Positions 24,552 through 36,998 of a stretch of 64,000 nucleotides of DNA are shown here, piece after piece; position 1 is the first letter of the stretch; every line of letters begins with the position of its first letter. Position numbers and translations under genes: made by a program. Source of the DNA: Marasmius tenuissimus. Lineage: Eukaryota; Basidiomycota; Agaricomycetes; Agaricales; Marasmiaceae. The stretch lies in assembly GCA_029532415.1 (NCBI GenBank), contig JAQOTA010000071.1, positions 2,170,001-2,234,000 of the forward strand. Reading direction: 5' to 3'. The notes under the pieces were generated by a model, which was not told the DNA's origin, did no database searches, and saw only the letters and a program-made list of their open reading frames with translations.

Positions 24552-26870
24552 CTACTTGACGTAAGATGAAGGAAATAATTTCAGCAGTGACTGACGATCA
24601 ACCGAGATCACCTCCCTTCCATGCCACCAGTCCTTGCGCCCTAATTCTTGCTCTACCCAAGTTCGACTCCGCTCCTTTTTCTTGTCCAAGTTCGACGGTA
24701 TTCTCAACCCAATTGAACGCAGAATTCGCTCCAGAATGCTGACTGCCAGTTTGTGATACTTTGAGCCTTCAATCAAAGCCTCTTCTTCAATTCGGTGTCC
24801 ATTCTCCGCACATACTTGCTTCTCTATTGCAAGTCGTTCTTCGGGGTCCGTGATCTGTGCGCTCACATTCCCACGTGCTTCGGCGATCTTCTTGTCCGTG
24901 AAGTGGTGTTTATATTGGTTGTTGTTCTCTACGAGTGGAATGTAAGAGCCCCCATTGATCATCATATCGTAGAGGTAGATGATAGAGGATGCATATAGCT
25001 CTAGCATAAAAATCAGTCAAGACATTTAAGAGTTCATGAGATGGGAACATACTGTCGCATTGACGTTCCGACACTGCCAGTCCCAGGATCATACGAACCA
25101 GACTTTGGTATACAAATAACTGCGTATGGTCGACATTGGTGAGAATATCGGCAAACTTGCTGTTGACCAGCCTGGCCCAGGAGGTTAAATGGAGGGCTTC
25201 AAGTATCCAGAACGACGATCCTTGGAAGATTGAGGGAACTGGTGTGTATACAAGATGCATCATCCCAGGAGGCATAAAACTTTGGTTGAGGTGGTCAATA
25301 CCGCGTCATTTGATTCAGCGAAAGACAAACTCACAGAGTGTCTCCAGGTAGGATGAGAATATTGATCAGCTCGCCAAACTCAGGTTTGGGGAACTTCTCT
25401 TTCCTTGAAGCCATCCATAGCTGCAGACCATGGGAATCTGCCGCGGAAAGGTCATTTCGTGGTTTGAATAGCGTCCAAACTTTCGCGCCAGTCACACCGT
25501 TGACTATGGTCATCTTGCCGTCACAGTCGTGATGGAACCAAGTGACGATTTGACCCCTGTGGGCGAGACCCCAAGACGCATCTGGATACGTGATATTCTC
25601 CTGAAGGGTATGAGTAACACGCTTGGCGTGGTTGAAGTAATTGAGGGACCTGGGAGACGCCTTTAAAGTGCGATATTTGGTACTGTACGATAACTTACCC
25701 GTAAGGGATCCCACTCCACTCTTGCACCGGAAGATCCAGGACAAACTTGTGTTCATGACGAACGTTCACGGCCTCCACGAACTGATGCATTGTCATCTTT
25801 TCACAGTCCGATTCCTGAGCTTTCGACGCGGCTTTTCCCTTGGCCTGAGACTTGGTTTCTGAGGAGCTAGCCGCCGCGTTCGGTGCACAGATATGTCCAG
25901 ACAACATTTGATCTGGGTGCGGCTCGGAATGACAGAAAAATTTGTCTTCATATTTTTCATCCTCATGACTCTCCTCAGGACTGAGCACAGGGTCCCCACT
26001 ATCCACATCCTCGAATTCCCGTATGTAGAAATCTGTGAAATACATCATGGCGAGGGGGGTCAGCGACAGAAATCCGCCACTTACCCAATGTTTCGACCTG
26101 ACAGCCCATATCAATGTCAAGCTTCTTGAGGTGTTCTTCATTTAGCCCGTCTTTCCACGAGTCTTTGGAGCGGTCACCCTTCACGAAGACCGGCAAATTC
26201 TGGACCATGCATTCACGAACACGTTCTTCAATCCCCGACTGTGTGTGCTGTGAGCCCTCTAGGATGAGTATGTCGGGTGTGGATCCTTCAACAAATCCCT
26301 TCTTAGAAAGGGTGGCGATGATTTGCGCAGCCTTTTCAGCAGCATGTCAGAACCCAGCCGTATGCAGATGGTTGAACGACCCTACCTTTTTCATGATATC
26401 CCGTCTGTGGGGATCAACTTTGTGAGGTACTGGTGTGCGCAACTCGCTGCCGTTACTTCCTGTCCAGACAATAAAGTCACTTGTATTTGTGTTTGGTCGG
26501 AGGTCATACTAGACTGACTGTCAGGCAATGGTACTGTGGCCTCTGGGAAAGGAAAGACGCTGACCACAATCTTTGGAGGACTATTTGCAAGTCTTTTCCT
26601 CTTTTTCTCTCTTTCCATCGTGTTTGAAGGCTCCGATTTCTTGGTATATGCCCTTTTCTTATGGGGGTCCTTTTGACGCTGTGCAATAGCGGTGCTCCTT
26701 TGATTTCGTAGTTTTTGCAGGTGTTGTACCTCCTCACCAGGTACCGGTTTAAGAATTTCCCAATCGTCCTTCGCTGGTATCCTGACGGGCGGTCTTGGAG
26801 GGTAAATGATTTCCGTTCCTGCGAGAAGCGGACCCAGTCTGGAAAACCAGCTCTGACCGGGGTCGGCCAT
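24552..26870 (-). CDS. JmjC domain protein, multi-exon
   Basis: The proposed start is ATG 26870 (MADPGQSWFSRLGPLLAGTE), followed by a basic KKRAYTKK-type region. Exon blocks then read HKVDPHRRDIMKK (26508-26386; acceptor TCTAG, donor GTAGGG), AAQIIATLSKKGF, an acidic linker and the JmjC core. The core shows the iron ligands HHDCDG (about 25531, H-x-D type within TWFHHDCDGKMTIVNG), a GAKVWTLF strand, and after a GTGAGT intron FMPPGMMHLVYTPV with the distal histidine (about 25257). The last exon ends at a stop at 24552. JmjC enzymes are Fe(II)/2-oxoglutarate oxygenases, often histone or protein demethylases or hydroxylases; the substrate here is unknown. The core reads intact across introns, though the exact 5' splice sites are uncertain. 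All genes from 24.5 to 43.1 kb that I can call share this strand. Confidence 0.7.
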
Positions 26871-28269
26871 CGTGCGTTCTTCGGGAGTGAGAAATAGATC
26901 GAACTTGGAGGGACTATACTCCAAGGCATCGAAGACTTGTACAATGATAGGAAGAAGATTGCGAGGAACTGCAAGGGGTCGCATCGGCACGTAGGAAGCT
27001 GTCGATGGGAAATTGGGAATGTAAATTTCCCGAAAAGGGCAACGAATAGAACGTACGTACACATTCCGAGTGATGGGCCAGGAATGAGCTCCGTTGTGTA
27101 ACTCAGCCTGAAGCGTTAGGGTACGGATTGGAGAACGAATAAAGTGATGCCAACTCGAAAGCTGGTGGATGGTAAACTGGGATGAGCAATGTCTGGAATG
27201 GAAACAGACAGCCTGAGCAAGGTGGGGAGCTCTAGTGAGTGATGAATGAGTTGAGCCTGCACCAATGCAGCAGACACGGAAGCCCAATGATGGTAAAAGT
27301 CTAAAAGCTGAAAGACAAGCGGATCAAGACCACGCCTGCAAAGAATCTGTGAAGAATTTGATGACTCAGCACCCAAGCTACTTACAGTCTCAAGACTCGC
27401 TTACAATTTGCCATCGGTTGTTTGCGGCAGATCGACAATAAATCGCCAGCAACCCTCTCCACTGCGCGAATATGGCTGAGCCTCTTCAGAAGTTCTACCA
27501 AGTGGGTAAATTGTGAACGTTCCGCTCAATCCCATGAGGATTTTATCTCAGCTCTCAGTGGAAGCCTATATAAGGGCCGCGAAATGACAAGCAAACGAAG
27601 AATGGGTAAACCGTCTATCTTCAGAGACTAATAATCAATCACTGACACCGAACAGTTTTATAGAGTCAAGGTGAGCCGTCGCTGGGAATGGTACTGGCCC
27701 CACTCAAGACGGAGCCTACTCAACAATGACCATAAACATTCAAGTGGCTTTACTACTCTCACACGGCGAACGCGTCAGCATACAACGCTCAAGAAGAATT
27801 CACCACTTATCTGTTATTAGATGGGAGCCTTTCAGATCTTTTCAGCATGCCCAGTGGTCTATCGACAACTTCTGAGAGAACGGCTGCCCCCTGCTTTACA
27901 AAAGTTGATTGCAGCAGAACAAGGTTCTATGAGGCCAATTCAGAATGGTTGTGCGAACAAAGTAAGTCCCTATTTGCAGGTTCCAGATGCCCTCTCACTT
28001 GGGATCTTGCAACGCAAATTTCTCCCTCTTTGCATGAGACACGTATGATGAGGGTTTGCAACGACTGAGATGACTGCTGTAGCGAATCCTGAGGTTTTGG
28101 GTCCACAAGTGCATGAGATCAAACTGACCAGGATCACACCCCTCGATTGAAGGTAAGAGGGCAAAGTACCCAACACCGTTTCACATCATTTGAGAAATAG
28201 AGCGAACCTTATCCCGGTAGCGGAGAGAGAATGCTTTAGCCATCGCGACAAAAGACGCCATGTCTAACG

Positions 28270-28998
28270 TCAAGCTATCGAGGAAGGGCTCGATTCAAGG
28301 GTTCGGGGAAGAAGAAATTGTTGGTCGCCACCCTGATACCAAGCGACATCAATAAGACGAACATCAGAAGGGGTTGGAGGAATCAGTTCGTGAGATATCT
28401 GGCTTCAAATCCTGGAGTAGCCACTGAAGATAATGCGGTTCAATTCCAGCAACGAGATGCTTTTCCCTTGCATCATCCAGAATATATCGAACAAATGAGC
28501 TGCCTGATCAACGATCCGCAGCTCTTGTAATTTGGAAAAGGAGGGAACGGTGCACATCAAGGCCTCCACCATTGGTGTCCTCTTGTATCTCAGCAAGCCG
28601 ATTGTCAGAGACCTGGGCACACTCAAATAGGGAATGGCAGCATCAGTTCCCCAAAAGCTTCGGTTGTTCCAGGATTCGGGAAATGTTGTCCAGTCAAGAG
28701 AACGATAAAGGGCTAGACGTGCAGCATGAGACAAACGCCTCTTCAGATGAATGCAGGCTGCAAGGTCGGTCTTTGGGATCAAGCGAAAGATGGCTGATAC
28801 GGTCAGATCTACCCAACCAAAAATCAGCAATATAGACGGCGTCAGGGCATAGTCACGCACCGGTCAAAAGACACCAACGCAAAATTGCCTGAAGTGGATT
28901 GACTGACGACTAGGATACCGTTCTGGTGCGGTAGAACATGTGGTCGGTAGCCTGACATAAAGGGGAAAAAGAGAGTGTGGGTGTCGTTGAGGGTGCTC
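28270..28998 (-). CDS. F-box/LRR-like protein
   Basis: Starts at ATG 28998 (MSTLNDTHTLFFPFMSGYRP) with a first exon ending NFALVSFDR. A clean intron (donor GTGCGT, acceptor GGGTAG) leads to DLTVSAIFRLIPKTDLAACI and KRRLSHAARLALYRSLDW, the post-F-box pattern of this family. Leucine-rich stretches follow (SFSKLQELRIVDQAAHLFDI). The frame stops at 28405 after IIFSGYSRI, but a plausible continuation in another frame (ISHELIPPTPSDVRLIDVAW to a stop at 28270) suggests an undetected intron or a frameshift near 28400. Members usually recruit substrates to SCF ubiquitin ligases. Part of an all-minus-strand block between the JmjC gene and the 2OG-like gene. Confidence 0.5.
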
Positions 28999-29217
28999 AT
29001 GAGAGGGGCAGAAGAAAAGACTCGAACAGCAGTCTATTTAATAACGGCAAAAGCTAGGCATACTGCAAGTTAGGCATACAACAAGCATTACGTGTTATAA
29101 GTGCTACAAGGAAAGCGTGTCAGGGAGTAAGCATCCAAATCGGCTATAATGGTGTCTAACTAGTAGAAAGAACAAGCAAAATGAAGACGTGAGGGATTAG
29201 CAGACAATATAAGTAGC

Positions 29218-32191
29218 CTAACGTTCAGGGAAACCATCAGCTATGCATCGGTCCCATACATGCTTCCGCAGGTTATAATTGCGGCAAACGGCCTCATCCT
29301 GTTCAGCGCGCAGCTTGTTTTGGGTGGTAACGGTGGCATGATCACCTCTACTGGCACCCCCTTGGAGTCGGAGCGTGGATTTGAGACTGTCAACTGTTTG
29401 TTGTGAGGGGAGGATAGTGCCATGGACATCGTGGGCATCGAAAGACCTAGAGAGCACTTCAGTGAAAAAGGCAATTGATAATCAGAAGTAACAGCTCACC
29501 AAAGCATATTGGCGGTGGTGGCAATATAGTAACCATAGGTTAGATTTGCAAAACCATACTCATCGTACTTGGTGTCAACGTTTTTGACCAACTGGCAGCT
29601 CAAACTGCGCACAGCATCATCATCGGAATGTAGAGCGGTGGTATAGTCGTTGCAGACGTAAAGGTTGGTACCTGAGAGCCCAACACGATCACAGCAAGCA
29701 CTGGCTTTGTAATGGTCCTCCACCAGGTCTGGATTGACCAACTTGGCAGCCTCGAAAAGCATCATGGACGACTACACACCCAGATCAGCAAGAGTAAATG
29801 GAGCTACTAGATAAAAACAGCGGTACCTCAGTGTGGTTGAATAGAATATTAATTCCATCGGCGGTTTCAGCAGTGATACCAGCGTATGCAACGTAACCAT
29901 CAGCTGCATTTCCTCCGGTAGCCACCCTCGATCCAGATGGAGTCATGGTGCCGGTTGAGAAGAACTTAAATTGACCTCCGCGTATCAGTGGTCGGACGTC
30001 TGATGAGGTGTTGTGATGCTCGATGAGTAACTTCAATTCCTCGGGGGGAAAGGGATTGAAGAAGACAAAATCAACCTGGAGAGTGAAGTTTATCAGTGGT
30101 TATCAAGACGGAACATATGGAATAAAGATCCCACCATTTTACCAGGATAATCTTGGTCTTCAATCACAATAATCTGGCATCCGCACCGCCGAAGAATATC
30201 ACTGTTCGCAGCTATTCGGGAAAGATTCTCGGCGGAGACAATTTTAGCGATAGAGTTCCCTTCGGAATCAGCACGCTAAAGAATCTATCAGCGTTCAGCA
30301 AATATACAAACGACAACACCACTACTCACCTGCTTTGCTCGCATTTGCTCACCTGGGGGAACTAGGGTAATCCCAGCTCCGCGCAGGCTCTGAAGGTACT
30401 CCGCATCTGTGTTCTGCTGAGCTCGGAACGTGGACCAGCACCTTTGTTCACTCGGAAGCTCTTTACAAATCTCGCAATCCTGTCCTTTTTTGCCTTTCTT
30501 GCCCGCTCGAATGAGTTTACTGAACAATTTCCTTCTTTTCTTCAACTGCAAAGTTCGTGTGATGATGGTACGGAGAACATCACAAGCTTGGACATCGAGC
30601 CAACTTTTCTCGCCCTCTACTGCCCTCTCCTGAACTTGATTCAGATACTGAAATGTCAGGCGGTATATAGTTGGTGGATTCTGACCAGACACCTATAATT
30701 GGTTAGGTTGAGGCTAACAGAACGATTCTGCCTACTTACCTCGTACTTCAGGGCCGAGAGATGCCACTTCAACCATCGGTGCCAAGACGATACGAAGTTG
30801 GCCTCTGAACATAGGAAGAATACTGAAGCAGGGTCGCCAGCTGTGGGGATTAAAGTGGGATTCTGGCGGAGAGCATCAATAAAAATTTTGCCACCCGCCA
30901 TCGCCCTATTCTCTGCCTGAAAAGATAAACCCATCAGATCAGTAACCAATTCAACAGAAAGTGACAGACCTCGGTAGCAGCTGGGCTGATATCGGGGTAC
31001 TCAGGGGAGACAGGTGATTCGAGGCAACAATACAGAGATTCAGACCACTTGTCCAGCTCCCAGCCTAACGCAACACCGATAGCATGGGCACATATCAATC
31101 GTTCGTTATGTGGGCTATTGAACTCGACGTAGAAGGCAGGGTGGGAAATTCTCAGAATATCGTTTGCCAGCTTGGATTTCTGTACCGGGGGCTCAGAATT
31201 AGAAAACAAGCAAAACAAAGGGACTTCAAATACTGGCCTTCACTTCCACTAGAAACTCTTTTCGAGAATAGACAGCACGTAGGACCTTGCGCATTTCACG
31301 AAGGGGATCAATAGCAATCTGGATATGATACGTGAAAGGTGATGAGTCGGAGAAGTCAGAGGGGTTGGACAGATGGGCAGGATCGGTTTGTCAGTGGACG
31401 GGAAGTTCCAGTTTCAGTATCCCCTCAAGGTCTACGTGCCATTGGTGGCAAATCTCAGCAAAATTCTGGTCCTCGAGTCACACCCGCTGCTTGGCCTTCT
31501 TTTTGGGCGGCTTGGTGGATGTAGAGGGCAAGGGCAGGTCATTTGGCCCAACAGCAGCCGGATGGGAGATAGAATCCGCACCGTCTGCATAGGTGTTGTC
31601 ACCAACATTACAGTTATCGGTGGGGTCAGAATCAATCTCAGGGTTTCCCAAGTCATCAGCGTCGAGGAGGCTCTCTGAACTGGTCAGATTATGCTGAACC
31701 TGCGCCAGCTGGAGATCTTCTATCAGACTCATGATGAGATGAAGCAGAACACCGAGCGTATCCCTTTCACCACATAAGTCTGGAGATACAATAGGTCGGC
31801 CAGAGCAGCATCGCTTCGGCGCTGCTTCAGCTGGACTTGGATACTCAGGAAAATATTAACGGCATGGCGGGGGTCCAGGCGCGGCTTCATGAATTCTGTA
31901 TCGATGTGGAGGCATAGATGGAACCAGTCGTAAATACAGCCTAACTGAATACAATTTCAGTAACGATGAGATGTAAACAAACAAAACAGAAAGACGCACT
32001 ACGTCAGATGAAGCAAGGAATTTAGGTTGTGAATTTGTGAGCCAGGGATGGGTGCCAGCACGTAAGATGCGCGATTCAGGGGACTGTAGCTCTGGATGCT
32101 CATCCAAAACAGAGTTCAGGAGCGTCAGAAGCCGGGGATCAACGGCAGGTTGCGAGGTGGGATGAAGGAGGGTGACCTGACAGGCAGACAT
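29218..32191 (-). CDS. Uncharacterised multi-exon protein with possible 2OG-Fe(II) oxygenase core
   Basis: At least nine exons join with good GT-AG introns of about 45-60 bp. In order they are: MSACQVTLLHPTSQPAVDPR (ATG 32191); IYDWFHLCLHIDTEFMKPRL; an acidic linker (31732-31478); IDPLREMRKVLRAVYSRKEF; LANDILRISHPAFYVEFNSP; MAGGKIFIDALRQNPTLIPT; SSWHRWLKWHLSALKYE; RLTFQYLNQVQERAVEGEKS; CEICKELP with WSTFRAQQNTDAEYLQSLRG; CGCQIIVIEDQDYPGKM; GGQFKFFSTGTMTPSGSRVA; NLYVCNDYTTALHSDDD; and FDAHDVHGTILP. The HSD triad (about 29630) followed by DVHG (about 29424) fits the H-x-D...H iron site of the double-stranded beta-helix oxygenases. The HGT-LP context recalls fungal Tet-like members. That assignment is inference. 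The frame is intact from the acidic linker to the stop at 29218; the 31.75 kb junction is unresolved. Confidence 0.6.
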
Positions 32192-32345
32192 GGTTCGGAG
32201 AAAGATTTTCACAAAGCCTTGATATACAAAAGGAGGGAGCAAAACACCAGCCCAAAGGACTCCCACCGCACTTCATACTGGGGTCATTGTTAATGTCAAA
32301 GTGAGTCAGAGGGAGCAGCAAGTGGGGTATGGGAAGTAGCCGCAA

Positions 32346-33693
32346 GGCTGCGAGATCGCAGCCATAGAATCGTGGCCTATCACTGGTGTGAACAGACGAT
32401 GCAAGATCAGACCGGCATCAACCCGCCAGTTCTACACCAGGATTGTCGAAGGGTTGTTACTCCAACCCTTCCTCCACGAATTCATAGAAGTCACTTCAGG
32501 TCAACCTCAGCCGCCTGCAGTCACTGGAACGTTTCCGTTCCAACAATTGAAGGGGACTTCGTGCACTGGTCTCCCCAAGGCAACCGCATTTTAAGGCCAC
32601 TCGGACGATAAAGAATGGGGAACTTTGACTTGGTTAGAAAAGGTAAGGATGAGTTAGCAGATTTCTCTGGCTCGCATGTATATGAATTCACTGCAGGTAG
32701 GATGTGGTTTCGGCATACAAAAAGAACCTAATGAGAGGTATAAGTTGGAATTAATGACTTTCTGATTCAGGTTTATGTTGAAAACAGCTAAGTTGAACAT
32801 GAGACCAAAGATAACTCAAGAATCGTGAATTGACACACCTGCAGTCCAATCCTTCCCAGCAGTTCAACCCAACTGTCTTGGATTATTATACGACAACGGT
32901 GATTTTTCTCGAGTTGAGGGGCGTCAAGGTAAGAAGCAGCACCATGCATTGTAGGGTCTAGACAGTAGCATGAAGGTCTTGGCGAGAGCCAAAGAACACT
33001 TAGTCACAACCACCGGACGTCACAGATTGTTACAAAAAATTTTACGCGCTCAATTGGCCACGCTAACGTCTCTGTTCTCATTCAATGTTCAACACTCAGC
33101 ATTTGATACCCCTTCATTTGGATGCATTGCAGGTCGTTCATGATGACCAGTCATCGACATCCTTGGTGAAAGGACTAGCAGGCTCAATTTAGTAGTCACG
33201 CTCCATACTTCCGAGTAAAGATCAGTCGACTATATCTGGACTCTGGATCTGTACAACTCTCAAAGGTCATCTTAGTCTTCGTGGTGAGAGTCAAGGGAAA
33301 CGTTCAGCGTGCCTGTCACAACTGTGGTCACGAACGCGATGAAAATTTTGCGCGCTCAGGGGGCGCTCGTGTATCCTTCACCTACAATACAGTCTGACAT
33401 TCTTTCTAGACAACCATCCTCGAGGCTTGTAGAGCCTTACTCTTACAGACTCCAAACTCGCTACTTCCAATGGACTCCATGTCGCCCTAGTCTGTCTATT
33501 ATTCAAGCTGCCTCTTGAGTACAGTTTACGCACTCTCCATCCCCTTGCCTACATTGAATGGTTTACAGTGTACACCTTTTGGTAGCCCGACCCGGTCACT
33601 GCTCTCCCGTTCAAATTTTACATCCCCTGTAGTCAAAACTCCCTCTCTGTCTCAACCAACGGAACAGGCCTCACTTCAAAACGTTTTCTACCT
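32346..33693. other. Gene-less stretch
   Basis: No supportable gene, RNA or repeat. It includes upstream flank of the 29.2-32.2 kb gene and downstream flank of the small gene at 33.7 kb. Confidence 0.35.
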
Positions 33694-34088
33694 TCAGACA
33701 CGCCGGAGAATGCAAGGAAGAGATATATTGGCGGCTTGGGGATCATTAATGGGTGAGAACATCTCGAGTGAGCGAAGGTTATTGCGGTCCGGCACGGATT
33801 GAGATACGATGATTGCGTTGATGAGTGTTGGAGGTACCCGAGCCGCCAAAACAATTGGCGTTTGAGGCTCGGGAGTGGCATCTTGTTATGTGTTAGCCTT
33901 ACTCCCTGTAATAGCGCCAAGGGGAACTCACGATCGTTTGGCGTGGTCTCAATTGTTCCTGTCGCTTTCAGAGACACCTCCTTCGGAATCGCAATAGACA
34001 GCTCCCCTTCATGAATCATCACCGTCCTGCGGTGCAGAGCAGATCTTGCGCTTGAGCTCCGGGTGGCAGTGGAAGTCGGGTGAGTCAT
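33694..34088 (-). CDS. Small hypothetical protein, two exons
   Basis: ATG 34088 begins MTHPTSTATRSSSARSALHR. The first exon ends TIETTPND at a GTGAGT donor (about 33930). A ~50-bp intron ending ACAAG leads to a second exon (ATPEPQTPIVLAARVPPTLI to ISLPCILRRV, stop at 33694). The product would be about 115 residues, serine/threonine-rich at the start, with no recognised domain. The clean donor and the open second frame across the junction are the support; the acceptor is weak. Confidence 0.35.
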
Positions 34089-34399
34089 TTTGGGCACCAA
34101 CAGTGATGCTGGTGAGGGGGTCGTGGTGAATGAATTTGGCTTGATGCAATGCGACGTGGACAGAATGAATGGCTGGGTGGTAGAAGGTGTGAGGATGAAG
34201 AGAAAGCTGTCAGCTATGACTGAGGCAAATTCAGGTTGAGATACGCACTAGACTGCCGACAATGCAGATAAATCGTCCTCAAATCGCTACTTGTTGGATT
34301 GATTGTGATCTCGGTGTATCCCTGCGATGACCAGGAGTCACATACTTCTCAAGTCCCAACACAGTTGTGGCAAGAATGGGACCCCTTCCCAAACCTTCC

Positions 34400-35080
34400 A
34401 ACCCATAGGACTCTATCATCTCGCTTGATACGCCGACTCGAAAGCTTCCATATCTGAGATTGCTAACAAGATCGTGTTGTTTCGAGAATAGCTATCGAGT
34501 AGTGTGGCTTGGTGGCGATAGAGGAAAGGTTCCGGTGAGCCGGACAATAAGAGCGTTGGCGGTGTTCCGACTCGGGAGGTACAGGTTTGGCCTGGTGAGC
34601 CTCTATCCAAGGCAAGGGCGCATCTTCGTTTGATACAGAGTTGAACACGGAGGCGGTTGAGATGGGCGTTGAATGAAGTTTGGAGTCGAAATCAAGGGAG
34701 GGGCATCTCTGGAACTGGCCGTCACCTCTCCCACGGTTGGCCATAATCGGGATTTGGCCCAAGCGTACTGATAGAGGCAGGGCGGGATTGATATGGTGCC
34801 AGTCGTTACAACTGTCGTAGCTGGATACCAAAATCCGGTGTGAGACAGAGAGGTGCAACAAGGACGGAAAAAACGTACCAATAGAGCTGCGAGGATCACC
34901 TTGGAACGGTAGCAAATCCCTTTCCTCACTTCCTCTGCTCGAGATTCTACGGGGTTGCTATTAATTTCGCTCTTTTTGGCGGCAGACAACATACCATCAG
35001 CTGGGTGCCCCGAAAACTGAGGGTAAAACAGTGACCAAGATGCACCGTTCATCCTCTGACACCGCTGCCACGACATTCAG
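34400..35080 (-). other. Possible small gene, structure unresolved
   Basis: Minus-strand open frames starting MNGASWSLFYPQFSGHPAD (about 35053) contain good donors (GTATGT after HPAD, GTACGT near 34898) and acceptors (ATAG, TATCCAG). However, two different downstream frames (SYDSCNDWHHINPALPLSV and VTTGTISIPPCLYQYAWAK) are both open, so the true product cannot be chosen. No domain is recognised. Confidence 0.2.
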
Positions 35081-35527
35081 TAACTCTGCTGGCGTTGGTT
35101 GGAAATTCCAAGCTCTCGGCCTGCTGGAATGTGTCAGAAGGATGAAAATCTAGGGGGAAAAACGACTCACGCCTCTGCTACACGGATTATCACACCTTGT
35201 GCAAACTGATTGGTCGGTTGAAGCATGGTCGAGGGGAGGGCACAACCATCTCGGAAATTGCCCTGAAATGCCAGCAGTCGTACAACGTTCCTTGCCGGGT
35301 GTTGGATGAGTCCTCCTTGTGCTCAATTCGTTCGGCTACAGTGCACCTTTCATCCTCTGGATCGATTCACTTTTCCCCCGGTATCCTCCTCACGGCTTGC
35401 CTTCCACCTTACGCCCAGATATCCTTGGAACGGGCCAGTGTTCAGGCTGTCGAGCGATAAGAAACCACACAAATGTCGCTGCCTCTCTCAAGCCGCAGCA
35501 CCCCATCCAGCCCCATGCAAAGGGATG

Positions 35528-36200
35528 TACGCCTCCCAGCCCCTCATCAACTTTGACTATTGCGCTCGGTACTTCGGGCTTTCTTCGCCTGAGATTGCTG
35601 GTAATGACCTTGAGTAAACGTCTGAGTCCCAACAGCAAGGGTTCGGGTGGGATGAGGTGTGTTGGTAGGTGTCGAGGGGTTGAGGGTAGACGCCATCGAG
35701 AGGGTCCTGGTGAGTTGGAAATGGTACAAGAGTAATCATTCGGAGGTACGAGGCGAGCCTTTCAAGAGCTTGTGTCGATACAGGTGCTGATATGGATGCT
35801 GTCAACAGCGAAATCCAGATGTCTAACGGTGTTCACGACGACAATCCGAGATGGAGGCCGTGGTATTTGAGATCCGAGTAAGCCTGGTTGCAGTGATATC
35901 GGCAAACGGACGACGAACATCAAATGGTGCCGGCGAGACACCACTTCGCTGCGACGGGTGTTGTGTTCACTGGTAGTCTGGCGCTGTCGAGATATTCAAT
36001 GTTAGTCTCCAACCACCGTGGACTGTAGAGCCAGAAACAGACCTGCAAAACCTTCCGAAGTGTTCATATCGCCGACGGTGTCTTCCTAAACAGTTCCCCC
36101 CCCCCCTTCTTCTGCTTGACCTCTGCGTGATTTTCATGTTGTAAGATGGCGCCGTCCCTATTGATGAGGATAATGAGCTAAAACCTCAAGAATCCAAGGA
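35528..36200 (+). repeat. ~650-bp dispersed repeat, copy A
   Basis: From GCCTCCCAGCCCCTC through GAGATTGCTGGTA, GTTGGTAGGTGTCGAGGGG, GAGACACCACTT, TTCAATGTTAGTCTC, CCGTGGACTGTA, CGACCTCTGCGTGATT and CCCTATTGATG to AATGAGCTAAA, this segment matches 40288-40930 in the same order and orientation. The copies differ by point changes and by indels such as loss of about 20 bases. I see no terminal inverted repeats or coding frame. The right-hand copy begins 250 bp upstream of an F-box-like gene, so it may be an old duplicated promoter-side segment or a non-autonomous element. Confidence 0.75.
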
Positions 36201-36998
36201 GGGTGATGGTGAACCACCTTATGCCCTCTAGCAACGTTGCCAGTGTTTATAGGGATCTTCGCCCGTCCTGTTTTCACCGAGGCTGGCATCCGTGATGATC
36301 ATCAACTCCAAGGGCCTGGCCTTTTCAGTCATTCAGAATTGGCAGAGTGGAGTCGGGATATCCGAATTTGACGAACAATGCGGTAGGCTTAGTTCCTTTT
36401 CTCTCTCTTTCGCTCTTGAAATCGTTCAGGGCGTCTTAAACTTGGGGTTGGAAGCAATTCGAGCGTCAATAAGTGATATAGAAAGGATGTGTGATGATGA
36501 AAACAAGGCCTACCTTTCTGTCTTGACGATGAGTTGGTGTTTCTGGCAATTTTCTCCAAATCTACTGCTGTTTTTCATCTCCAGTTGCCTCGTTCCCATC
36601 GATTCTCGTGGGCTTCAGAGGTACAGGCATGGTAGGTGAAAGGTGATCGATTTGTGTTAAGGTTGAAGCAAAGGTAGGAGCAGGCCGGATAATGGACAAG
36701 TGAACGCCCGTTATTTCCTGATGAAGTACGTCTTCTCGTGAGTTTTCAAAGAGTAACATAGATGACTGATTTGTCTCTCACTGTACAAGAGTGCGCCCTA
36801 TGAATGTTCTGAACCTCGGTGGGACGGTGGATGTCATCGTGGGGGAGAAGAGAGATGTGTTTGGTACTAAGCGCCTGTCATCAAACATCCAAAACCAAGC
36901 TCATCGTCTCGTACAATGGCGACCGGGATACTTGTAACTGGTCAAGAAATTCTCAAACTAGCTATACTATATCCTAAAAACCGCACAAAACTTCTATT
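36201..36998. other. Gene-less stretch
   Basis: A plus-strand frame at 36292-36639 (FALEIVQGVLNLGLEAIRAS) is the longest, but it has no recognised domain and no supporting splice structure, so it is left uncalled. Confidence 0.3.
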
